From NCBI RefSeq assembly GCF_947507565.1, contig NC_089192.1, forward strand, positions 1,794,690 through 1,858,689: a stretch of DNA of 64,000 nt, read 5' to 3'. A program made the position numbers and the translations under genes. The DNA is from Oscarella lobularis (taxonomy: Eukaryota > Porifera > Homoscleromorpha > Homosclerophorida > Oscarellidae). The notes under the pieces are model-generated. The model was not told the origin of the DNA and searched no databases. It saw only the letters and a program-made list of their open reading frames with translations. Shown piece after piece: positions 20,782 to 31,349 of the stretch; the stretch's first letter is position 1, and every line of letters starts with the position of its first letter.

Positions 20782-23346
20782 ATGTCTTCCACGGGTCCCT
20801 CATCTCGACAGGGACACGTCGCTGTCATTATCGATCATGAAATGCTTCTTTGGGCGGGAAAAGCGATGAGAGAATCGACGGGAGAGAAGTACTTATGCTC
20901 TCAGGATGTGATCGAGTGTTTGAATCTTTCGACGAGTAAATGGAATCAACGACGAGCAATATCGAACATCCCCCAATTCGACATTCCTCATCCATGTGTC
21001 GACGCACGAATCGGTGTCGTCCAAAATCGAGACATTTATCAATTTGGTGGTGGCTACGAATCGTCTGATGGCCGTCTTGTCTATTTCAACGATGTTCACA
21101 AATTGGATGGATCGACGTTGGAATGGCAACGAATCCATTCCAATGACCAATCAACGCCCAGCAGGAGAGCGACACATGGAATGTGCGTGTTAGGGAAGAA
21201 AGGAGACGAACATCTCGTCATCATGCGCGGATGGGGAACAACGATTGTTTCACCAATACCAGACGGATCTCAATTCATTCCTGATTCAAAATATCCTTAC
21301 AGGGGGTGGAACAATGAAGTTTGGTTGTTTTGCATCCGAAAGAGTTAGTCACCTGTAAGATTATTTTGAATTGAATGTAGACATTTGTTTGCAGGGAATT
21401 GGATTCCAGCTCAATGCACAGGGAAAAACCACATCCTCGATCCGCGCATTCATTCACTGCACTTGATATTAATCGAGCAATTCTTATTGGTGGTGCTAAT
21501 GAAACAAAGTCTTTCCATGATATTTATGTTTTTCATTTGAACTCAATGGTAAGTTGTTTGTTTGTATTTGTTTGTTGATATTCTAATTTGTTTATGTAGG
21601 AGTGGATCCAAGTTCATTTGGATGGACCACATCATTTTCTTCCCTTATGGGGTCATTCAACTAATGTTGTCGATATTCCCGGATTAGGACAATGTGCTAT
21701 CGTGTTATGGGGAGCGACCAATGAATATAGAATGATCTCTTTTGCTCATTTCATTGTCATTGATTCTCGGCAATGTCATAAAGTATAAAACAAATATTTG
21801 ATATCATTACTCTAATTTGTTGATTATTTATACAAGTTACGTTGACTAATAAGGTTATACTAACTGCATATCAGTCGACTTGTTCTCTATTGAGAAAAGA
21901 TGATCTATTTGTAATACGATTTGGAGGAACAAATGATTTCACAACATACGAACCAGTGGGTCTTTTAGACATTTTTAATTTTGGTAATTTATATAACATT
22001 TTAATTCATGCAATGAACGGTTTTTAATTTGATTTGAAATCAGATCACTTCAAAGGTATTTCCGGAACGTCACGTGTCCCAATGGTATGTGCATAATCAA
22101 TACATATGTAATTATGGTAATAGCATTTTTTGTGTAGAGCTTGGAGTCATGTCCGCTTTCGTGTCCAATAACCGATCCCCGTGAGGCAGAGCAGGAACAA
22201 GTATTCAGCTTTACACGGAAGTGAGCAACTCTTTCTAATATCAACTCTAGGCACTTGTAGGGGATCTTGCCATTGAGCGAGACGAACTGAAATACGACGA
22301 AGCGGACGATTTCATTGGCTCGGGCGCATACGGGGAGGTGTACAAGGCGACACTGAAAAAGAACGAGAAAGAGCAAACGGTCGCTGTCAAAGTTTTCACA
22401 GCTTTTAGACAAAGAAGAGAAAAAAAGTGAGTTTACATCTTTCTTGCAACTAAGTCTTATTTTTTTATTAATTAAGAGAGTGCGAAGATTTTGAGAAGGA
22501 ATCATCCATTCTTCTCCGAATCAAACCTCATCGTTTCATCGTCGATTTAATTAGACTCTGCGCAGTTCCCCGACACTACGCTCTTATAACGGCGTTTGTA
22601 AGCGGAGGCAACTTGCACCAGCTCCTCTCTTCGGATAATGAAGCAATTCAAAGGATGGAGGTGAGAATAACGATTGCCAAGCAAATTGCAATTGGGATGG
22701 TTCATCTCCACTACAATCGTCCTCCTGTTATCCACTACGACTTAAAATCTGATAACGTTTTAGTTGAAAAGAAAGGAGACGATTTCGTTTGCAAAGTGAG
22801 TTTCCCTAGACTATGAGCAGTCAGGTTATTTATTTGTTTTTAGATTTGCGATTTCGGTTTCTCGAAACTAGTGTCTGTGAGTGCAGTGACGAGCTATCAG
22901 TCGGCTGGATCAGTTCCTCGAGGCACTGCTGCGTACATCGCACCTGAGCGATATCGAATTGACCCTGATCTCGAGAGAGGCGGAACTCGTCGTGTGAACG
23001 TAGAAGAAGCAAGGAAAGCTGACGTATATAGCTATGGAGTCTTATTGTGGGAAATTCGCGAGAAAAATCGACCCTACAAAGGTTAGTAAACATTGATAAT
23101 AAATAGAACAGAGTTTTCTATTTTTGTGCAGGCGTGCGAAAAACTTTAATTCATTACAAAGTAGAACAGGGTGAAAAGCTTCCAGAAGGAAAAGCAGCAT
23201 TAGAAGCACCGTCACATTATAACATTCTTTCGGAAAAGTGCCAGGATCGTAATCCACGTGTGAGACCGACGTTTCGACAAGCTGTTTGGGCATTGCAAGG
23301 TGACACTAGCGTTATAAAGTCCGGAAGGTATTGTTGTATTTCTTAA
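20782..23346 (+). pseudogene. Kelch-repeat TKL protein kinase, copy 1 (kelch part frameshifted)
   Basis: Ten exons: 20782-21343, 21395-21548, 21600-21782, 21837-21983, 22044-22084, 22138-22200, 22251-22426, 22477-22795, 22844-23081 and 23132-23346. Exons 1-5 encode kelch repeats (SSRQGHVAVIIDHEMLLWAG; IYQFGGGYES; THGMCVLGKKGDEHLVIM). Exons 7-10 encode a TKL-type kinase: GSGAYGEV loop, VAVK lysine, HYDLKSDN catalytic loop, DFGFSK, IAPERY, DVYSYGVLLWE. The C terminus CCIS is a CaaX prenylation motif, so membrane anchoring is likely. Exon 2 is one base shorter than in copy 2, and the exon 4 acceptor AG has become AA, shifting the splice by one base. The kelch half is therefore out of frame, while the kinase exons are intact. 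Confidence 0.75.
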
Positions 23347-23464
23347 TCAACTCAATAATGTATTTTTCAGTTATTGACGTAGCGTACTAGGAATTATCAC
23401 GTGATTGTGACGTTGGGATGACGACAGGGTCCGATTTCTACTGTAGCCTCATTTCTAGTCGTAC

Positions 23465-23600
23465 GCTCTCTCCATCGCTTTGAACAACGTTGAAAATAGC
23501 AGAAAAGTCGTTTTCGAAGTACATCAAACGGTTGGAAGGCAGCGGAACCTCTCTCTTAGGGTTCCCTGAGACAATCGTCTCCACAGAGCAATCTGGATAT
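23465..23600 (+). pseudogene. Duplicated first exon of aconitase/IRP-like gene, start lost
   Basis: CTAGTCGTACGCTCTC and AGAAAAGTCGTTTTCGAAGTACATCAAACG match the 5' flank and first exon at 29300-29400. The ATG is ATA here and the sequence diverges after GAAGGCAGCGG. It was probably carried along when the kinase unit was duplicated. Confidence 0.7.
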
Positions 23601-23939
23601 GAATGTAGACCACTAGTGAGTCTCATTCTTGTACCAGCCATGGATTTCCTCGATCCTGATTTCGGATTGGCGTCGAATGGAAACGCGAATCGAGGCGAAA
23701 GCGTTGCCCATGCAAAAGTGAGAAGCGGAGAAGGAATCCACCTATAAGAAATCTCAGCACAAGGGAGACGAAGTGCAAATAACGCCAGAGAAAGGCAATG
23801 AAAAAAAACCCATCACGTGGACATACAATCAATAATCAATACTATATCATATTATTAGAGTAAAGGATATAAGTGTGCCATGCATTTGAATAAAACTCAG
23901 ACGAAATGAATATTATACATCAAGCCGTAGCTGTAATAG

Positions 23940-24541
23940 TATCTTAAAATCTGATAGCATATGTATTAGTCAAAACGAAAGGTGATGACTTCATTTGCAA
24001 GATGAGTGAGCGAGCAGAGAAGCTGTTGACTGAAATCCGGTGGGTTTACTTATTTTATGGTTCTTAGATTTGCGATTTCGGTTTCTTGAAAATGTCGAAT
24101 GTGAGCGCAGTGACGAGCTATCAGTCTGACGGCTCGTTTCCTTCAGGCACTGTCGCTTACATCGCTCCTGACGAAGGTGGAGCTAGGCGCGTGAAAATAG
24201 ATGAAGCGCGAAAAGTCGACGTCTACAGCTACGGTGTTTTACTCTGGGAAATTCGCAAGAAAACGCGACCGTACAAAGGTTGGTAAATATTTAAAATAAT
24301 TAACTAGAAAACACTCGGATGACTTTGTAAAGGTTTGCCAAGCATTGCTGTTCATTCCGAAGTTCAGAGGGGTGGAAAACTGCCGGAGGGGCGACTAACT
24401 TCAGACGCTCCGCCACACTATAACAGTCTTTTGAAAAAGTGCACGGCTATTAATCCAAACGTAAGGCCAACGTTTCGAGAAGTTGTTTGTGTCTTACAAG
24501 GCGACATCAGGTTTTTGAAGGAGAATTGTCGAGTTTTGTGA
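23940..24541 (+). pseudogene. Kinase remnant (activation loop to C terminus)
   Basis: The remnant keeps part of exon 8 (GDDFICK, 23975-24002), exon 9 (24068-24281; ICDFGFLKMSN, AYIAPDEGG, DVYSYGVLLWEI) and exon 10 (about 24333-24541; VRPTFREVVCVLQGD). Several residues after the APE glutamate region are deleted relative to the other copies. There is no ATP-binding lobe, no kelch part and no CaaX end (it ends NCRVL). Confidence 0.75.
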
Positions 24542-24715
24542 TTGAATATTTAATTGTTTTGTTTTTTATAGGTTAACTGCTCCTCTTTTATTACTATTGG
24601 CTTTTCTCATGACGTATCTAGAACACGTGACTGTGATGTGTTATTGCGGCGGCTTCCTTTATCTCGCCTTTTTTCTAGTCGTACGCCGACTGTGTCGCTT
24701 CAAACAGCATCAAAA

Positions 24716-24829
24716 ATGACAGAAGAGTCGTTTACTATGTTCCTCGAGAGCTCGAAAGGCAGCGAGAAGGAGAAACTTTGTTATGGCGATCTATCAGCTT
24801 TCTCATCCATCAGGAATAGGAGATTTTGA
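24716..24829 (+). pseudogene. Second duplicated first exon of aconitase/IRP-like gene
   Basis: ATG 24716 opens MTEESFTMFLESSKGSEKEK, followed by a YGDLSAF segment equivalent to YYDLLAF at 29415. It ends at a TGA with no further exons. The flanking CTAGTCGTACGC block is shared with the copies at 23.5 and 29.3 kb. Confidence 0.6.
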
Positions 24830-25373
24830 ATATAGCTATAAACGTAGACCGCCAATGAATCCAATGCCTGTAACTAAATGTTCAATTCGAATAATTGAGA
24901 CTATATCATTATTTATTTTTATTTAGATTTCCGCTTCTGAGTGCGGATTTCGCGCTGAAACTTCTCTGATCACGTGACTTTGAATTGTTTGTTCACGAGC
25001 TTTGATTGCGCATGCGCACTTTTATTTGTTTTAATGATTCTTTTTAGAAGATTGGCTGTGTGCATCGCATCAATTTATGGCAGCAAGTCGTTTTGCATAC
25101 TCCCATTGTTCGTTCACGTGAAACGTGGTAGTGAAAATGTGCTCATGCGCACTCTCAAAGAGATTTGATCAGATTTCCTCGTTTTCCTTTCGTTTTTCGC
25201 CGTGTGTGACGCACGACATCGATTCGTTGGTGTCGTTTGATCGAAGGATTGTCTCGTTGATCTTGAAAAGGTATTTTTGAGATATTTTTGAAGGGGCGTT
25301 CTCTCGATTGGGGCGTGTCTCTAGAATCGCATTCGTTCTGTCTTCTTCGATCGACGGCGTTTTCAGTTGAAAG

Positions 25374-27918
25374 ATGTCTTCCACGGGTCCCTCATCTCGA
25401 CAGGGACACGTCGCTGCCATTATCGATCAAGAGATGCTTCTTTGGGGAGGAAGAGCGATGAGAGAATCGACAGGAGATCCGTTCTTCTGCTCTCACGATG
25501 TTATCGAGTATTTGAATCTTTCGACGAGTGAATGGAATCAGCGACGAGCAATATCGAACATTCCCCAATCCGACCTTCCTCATCCATGTGCCCATGCACG
25601 CACGAATCGGTGTAGTCCGAAATCGGGACATTTATCAATTTGGTGGTTATTACTATTCGTCTGATGGCCGTCCTGTCTATTCAAAGGATGTTCACAAATT
25701 GGATGGATCGACGTTTGAATGGCAACGAATCCCTTCCAATGACGAATCAACGCCCAGCGGGAGAGCGAACCATGGAATGTGCGTGTTGGGGAAGACAGGA
25801 GACGAACATCTCGTCATGATGGGCGGATTAGGAGAAACGATTGTTTCACCAATACCAGACGGATCTCAATTCATTCCTGATTCAAAATATCCTGACGTGG
25901 GGTGGAACAATGAAGCTTGGTTGTTTTCCATCCTAAAGAGTGAGTGACGTGTAAAATTATTATGAATTCAGTTTAGACATTTGTTTGAAGGGAATTGGAT
26001 TCCAGCTCATTGCACAGGAAAAAAACCACTTCCTCGAGCCGGACATTCCTTCAATACAGTTGATTTTAATCGGGCTATTCTTATTGGTGGTTTTGATGAT
26101 ACAAAGTATTTCGATGATATTTATGTTTTTCATTTGAACTCAATGGTAAATTGTTTGTTTGTATTTGTTTGTTGATATTCTAATTTGTTTATGTAGGAGT
26201 GGATCCAAGTTTATTTGGATGGACCACATCATTTTCTTCCCTTATATGGTCATTCGACTAAAGTTGTTGATATTCCCGGATTAGGACCATGTGCTATCGT
26301 CTTATGGGGAGAGACCAATGGCAATAGAATGGTCTCTATTGCTCATTTCATTGTCATTGATTCTCGACAATGTCATAAAGTACTGACAAATATTTAATAT
26401 CATTACTCTAATTTTTTTTGATTATTTTTATACAGGTTACGTTGGCCAATGAAGTCATACAAACTATATATCAGTCTACTTGTTTTCTATTGAGAAAAGG
26501 AGATCTATTTCTAATTCGATTCGGAGGAACAAAAGATTTGGAATCATGGAAACCTGTGGCTCTGTTAGACATTTTAACATTCGGTAAATCAATCAAATTT
26601 TGTTTCATGTTGGAAACCGTGTTTAATTAGATTTGAAATCAGATGGCTTTAAAGGTATTTCCGAGAATTCATGGCGTGTCTCAGAGGTACTGTGTGTTCC
26701 TAATCAATACATATATAATAACGATGATATCTTTTTTTGTGTAGAGCTTGGCGTCATGCTCGCTTTATCGTCCAATAGCCGATCCTCGTGACAAAGAGCA
26801 GGAACAAGTAACTAGTATTTACACATAGAATTATTAATTTATCCTATCCATCTCGAGATATCTCTTCTTGACCGTTCTCTCCAAATTGAGCTAGACGAAC
26901 TTACGTACGACGAAACAGAATGCGTTGGCTCCGGTGCATACGGAGAAGTTTTCAAAGCGACACTGAAAAAGAACGAAAAAGAACAAACTGTCGCTGTCAA
27001 AGTCTTCAGCAATTTTAGAAGATTAAGAAATACAAAGTGAGTCAATTTCTCCCTAACCAGTAATGTCTAATATGCTTATCTTTTTTTAAAGAGATTGCGA
27101 CGATTTCAAGAAGGAAGCATCAATTCTTCTCCGAATCGCACCTCATCGATTTATTGTCAATTTAATTGGACTCTGCACAGTTCCCCGACACTACGCTCTC
27201 GTAACGGCGTTTGTGAGCGGAGGAAACTTGCATGAGATCCTCTCTTCCGATGATGCGGCGATTCAAAGGATGGAGGTGAGAATAACGATTGCAAAACAAA
27301 TTGCAATTGGTATGGTTCATCTCCACTACCATCGTCCTCCTATCATCCACTACGATTTAAAAGCGGGCAATATCCTCGTCGAAAGAAAGGGTGACGACTT
27401 CATTTGCAAGGCGAGTCGCTGTGAAAGCATTCAAATTTTTCTGACGTTGCTGTTTTTGTAGATTTGTGACTTTGGTCTCTCGAAAATTGCGGATGACAGC
27501 GCTGTGACGAGCTCTCAAGCGCCTGCATCACGTCCTTCGGGCACCGTCGCCTACATCGCTCCAGAACGATATCGCGACGAATTTCACGAAGGCGGAAGTC
27601 GACGTGTAAAGATAGAGGAAGCCAGAAAAGCCGACATATACAGCTACGGTGTCTTATTGTGGGAAATTCGCGAAAGAAGGCTACCCTACAAAGGTTAGCA
27701 AAATATTTACTGAAAGGTCTTGTCTAATTTTATGTAGGTCTACCTAAATATGCTATTCATCTGAAAGGGGTGCCAGACTTCCCGAGGGACAAGCAGCGTC
27801 CCAAGCTCCGCCACACTACAATAGCCTTTTGTATAAGTGCACCGATTTGAGTCCCGACGCGAGGCCAACGTTTCGAGAAGCGGTTTGTATACTAGAAGGC
27901 GACACGAGTGTCCCATTG
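25374..27918 (+). pseudogene. Kelch-repeat TKL protein kinase, copy 2
   Basis: Ten exons: 25374-25939, 25991-26145, 26197-26379, 26436-26583, 26643-26686, 26745-26807, 26858-27036, 27092-27410, 27462-27693 and 27738-27918. It has the same plan as copy 1, with complete kinase motifs (GSGAYGEV, VAVK, HYDLKAGN, CDFGLSK, IAPERY). The kelch exon carries a 4-base insertion (GCAC doubled near 25596-25606), and exon 10 is seven bases short just after CATCTGAAAG. The exon 8/9 intron begins GC (CAAG|GCGAGT). Exon 10 ends in TGTCCCATTG|GTATGTGC, which is copy 1's exon 5 border, leading straight into the next kinase. The family should phosphorylate Ser/Thr or Tyr of unknown partners; kelch repeats usually bind proteins. 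Confidence 0.75.
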
Positions 27919-27965
27919 GTATGTGCAGAATCAATACAATTATGGTGATTACATTTTTTGTGTAG

Positions 27966-29181
27966 AGCTTGAAGTCGTGTCCACTTCCGTGTCCAATAAC
28001 CAATTCTGATGACGCAGAGCTAGAACAAGTATTCAGCTTTACACGGAAGTGCGTACCTGTTTCTAATATCAACTCTAGGCACTTGTAGGGGATCTCATAA
28101 TTGAGCGAGACGAACTGATATACGACGAAGCGGATGATTTCATTGGCTCGGGCGGATACGGGGAGGTGTACAAGGCGACACTGAAAAAGAACGAGAGAGA
28201 GCAAACGGTCGCTGTCAAAGTCTTCCATATTTTTAGAAGAAGAAGAGAAAAACAGTAAGTTTACATCTTTCTTGCAAATAAGTCTTATTTTTTCATTAAT
28301 TAAGAGAGCTCGAAGATTTTGAGAAGGAATCATCCATTCTTCTCCGAATCAAACCTCATCGTTTCATCCTCGAATTGATTGGACGTTGCACCAACGTCAG
28401 ATACTACGCTCTTATAACGGCCTTTGTAAGCGGAGGCAACTTGCACCAGCTCCTCTCTTCTGATAATGAAGCTATTCAAAGGATGGAGGTGAGAATAACG
28501 ATTGCCAAGCAAATTGCCATCGGTATGGTTCATCTCCACTACAATCGTCCTCCTGTCATTCACTACAACCTAAAATCCGACAATATTTTAGTTGAAAAAC
28601 AAGGCGATGACTTCGTTTGCAAGGTTAGTTGCAGGGGAAGCTATAGACTGAAAGCTGGCTGATAATCAAGTTTGTGTTTTTTAGATTAGCGGTTTTGTCC
28701 TCTCCAAAATGTCTATTTTCGGTGAGGTTACGAGCTATCAATCAGCTGGCTCGTTTCCTTCAGGCACTGTCGCTTACATCGCTCCTGAGCGATATCGAGT
28801 TGATTCTCACGAAGGCGGAGAGAGGCGTGTGAGATTAGAAGAAGCACGAAAAGTCGACGTCTACAGCTACGGAGTTTTATTGTGGGAAATTCGTGAGAAA
28901 ACGCGACCGTACAAAGGTTAGAAAAACCAATTATTAGACCAGAATAATTGTTTTGTGTAGGTTTAGCAGAAAGGGTAATTCATCTCAAAGCTGAGCAGGG
29001 TCACAAATTGCTTGAAGGAACAGCAGCATCAGAAGCACCGTCATATTATAATGTTCTTTTGGAAAAGTGTCAGGATTGCAATCCACGTGTGAGACCGACG
29101 TTCCGAGAAGCTGTTTGGACATTGCAAGGCGATACCAGCGTTCTAATGCCTGCAAAGGACGGAGCTTGTTGTATTTCTTAA
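27966..29181 (+). CDS. TKL pseudokinase with CaaX terminus (third kinase unit)
   Basis: Exons 27966-28028, 28079-28254, 28305-28623, 28685-28916 and 28961-29181 are all open and in phase. There is no start codon or kelch region of its own; the sequence just upstream is copy 2's last exon, so it may be the C-terminal half of a two-kinase protein. The nucleotide loop (GSGGYGEV) and VAVK lysine are kept. The catalytic loop is HYNLKSDN (Asp to Asn) and the DFG position reads ISGFVLSK (Asp lost). Both catalytic aspartates are therefore missing, as in pseudokinases. IAPERY and DVYSYGVLLWE remain. It ends ACCIS, a CaaX prenylation motif. A regulatory or scaffold role is inference. Confidence 0.75.
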
Positions 29182-29347
29182 ATCGATATTGACAGTGTAT
29201 TTTTATCAGTGTGACTAATTTTATGACGTAACGAGAGCGCACTGGGATCGTCACGTGACTGTGACGTGGGTGATCACAACGGGATCACAATTTCTCGCCT
29301 CATTTTCTAGTCGTAGGCTGTCTTCATAGCTTTGAACGACATCGAAA

Positions 29348-31190
29348 ATGGCAGAAAAGTCGTTCTCGAAGTACATCAAACGCTTGGAAGGCAGCGATAA
29401 AGCGGAATTTCGCTATTACGATCTATTAGCGTTCGCAGGCGATCGTCTAGGTAAGTCGGAAGCTTCTATACTAAACTAGACACCATTTCGACCTTCGTTG
29501 TTTTTCTTTGGGGGATTTGGTATGGATGGAACTTGGAAGCCTATCTACGTTGGACTCATTTGTGGAAGGAATATGGCTTTGAAGAGAGTCAAGATCCCGT
29601 CTATTCTAAGGTATGATACTATAATAAGAGTGAGAATCAAGATTATATATTTTTGTCTTTAGATTGTTGAGTTTGATTTGGGTACAGTTGTGGCCATTGT
29701 GTCTGGCCCAAGGAAACCAAAGGATAGAGTCTCAGTAGAAAAACTCAAAGCAGAACTGTCAGCATGTCTCATCAAAAATGTATGTAAATCTCAGAATTTG
29801 ATGATAATGAATGTGATGGTGTCTCTATAAAAGGAACTGAATGGATTTGGAGTTCTTCCCCAAGACATTCCCAAATCAATTTTATTTGCTTTAGATAAGA
29901 AAGAATTTGCATTGCAACATAGACGCCATTAATTAATTAAATAAATAAATTATCTTCCTTTAGGATCTGTTGTTGTGGCTGCTATGTCTAGTTGCACCAA
30001 TGCCAGTAATCCTTCAGTTATGCTTGGAGCAGGTCATAGTATGTTTCCTAGTTATTTGAGATTATCTTTGTGATTGACTCTCTTTCAGGTCTTCTGGCTA
30101 AGAGAGCTATTGGGTGTGGACTCTCTGTTCCCGTCTACATACAGACAAGTCTATCTCCCGGGTCTTCATCTCTCATAAACCATTATCTGGATAAAAGTGG
30201 AATCATTCCCTTCTTGAGCCAACTGGGGTAAAGAAAAAGATAAATTTCATATACAAGATGATAATTTTTTTATGTTTTTCAAGATTCAATCTCTCTACTG
30301 AGAAAAACTCGTGTCTTTCTCTTCCAATAACAGAGTCCATAGAAAAGGTATCAAGTCAAAAATTAATATATGATTTAATGTTTTTTTTTTTCTAAGCAGA
30401 CATTGTTGCTGTGGGTGTCCTCTCCGGAAAGCGGAATTTCGAAGAGCGCGTGAATCTACCTCGCGTCTCCTCTGCTCGTCATTGCCTACGCTTTGGCTGG
30501 GGCTGTGCTCATCGATTTCAGGGATGAGCCTCTGCGAAGGAATTGCCACGGCGACGCTGTCTATCTCTAAGATATTTGGCCCAGTCGAAAGGATATCCAG
30601 GATGTGGAGAGGGAGGCAGTTGTTACGGCTTTGTGTGCGGAAGTCAAAGCGAGAATACGCGTGAGTTCTATTAGAAAGTCTTGAATTCATGCATGCGTTT
30701 TAATTAGGAAGGGAATCCCATGTGGAATTCTCTGCCTTCTCACCAAGAGGTGCTGTATCCATGGGAACAGAGGTCTCTTTTCTTGAAGAAGTCGCCGTTT
30801 TTTGAAGCCAAAGAGGCAAGACCTAAGAAGATCAATACATATGATTATTGATCTGATGCTTTTAGTCATGTAACGTATTGAAAGGAGTCTTTGTGCTTCT
30901 CTGGTTGAGTGACTCGGTGACGTCAGACCACATCAGTCCAGCCGGAAGTATTCCACGTCAGAGCCCAGCTGGAAATTATCTCAAATCTCAAGGTAGGTCT
31001 ATATAAGTAGATGTGGTATTCATAAATTTCTTTATTAGGTTGTGTCCTTGTGAGTTTAATTCGTACGGTGATCGTCGTGGGCACTGTGACGTCATGGCGA
31101 GAGGGACATTCTCTCATCCAAAATTGGTCAATAAATTGACTGGGACACTGGCCTCCAAAACGCTTTACGTCCCAAAAGGAGATACAGTAA
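29348..31190 (+). pseudogene. Aconitase / iron-regulatory-protein-like gene, internally deleted and decayed
   Basis: ATG 29348 opens MAEKSFSKYIKRLEG, then FRYYDLLAFAGDRL as at the IRP/aconitase N terminus. The next coding block (29526-29611) already corresponds to mid-protein (EESQDPVYSK), so the central third is absent. Following exons give [39 protein letters not shown] (29972-30037), [77 protein letters not shown] and EFNSYGDRRG. The YGCxTCIG segment holding two Fe-S cysteines is missing. A frameshift near 30450 and a stop before DIWPS (about 30570) show it is dead. Confidence 0.8.
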
Positions 31191-31202
31191 GAAAATTCTC
31201 AT

Positions 31203-31278
31203 AAAACTGCTGTATTTTATAGGCTTACCGAAGTTGTCATAAATCTGCTGTATTTTATAGGCGTACCGAAGTTGAGTT
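31203..31278 (+). repeat. Tandem duplication of 38 nt
   Basis: CTGCTGTATTTTATAGGC(T/G)TACCGAAGTTG occurs twice in a row with TCATAAAT between. It sits where the aconitase homology ends and duplicates an intron-acceptor-like TTTTATAG. Confidence 0.9.
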
Positions 31279-31349
31279 TATCGATGAAAAGCTCGGATCA
31301 GGTGCTTATGCAGGTGGTTAAGCAGAACGTAACTCTCTATATCAAAGCA

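Noticed and set aside
22050-22505. Long minus-strand frames opposite the kinase copies (also 27740-28333)
   Set aside because: They cross exons and introns of the kinase genes on the other strand and carry no recognisable domain; they recur only because the genes are duplicated.
23438-23832. Several 60-85 codon frames
   Set aside because: They lie in the decayed 3' flank and IRP exon copy, with no splice or domain support.
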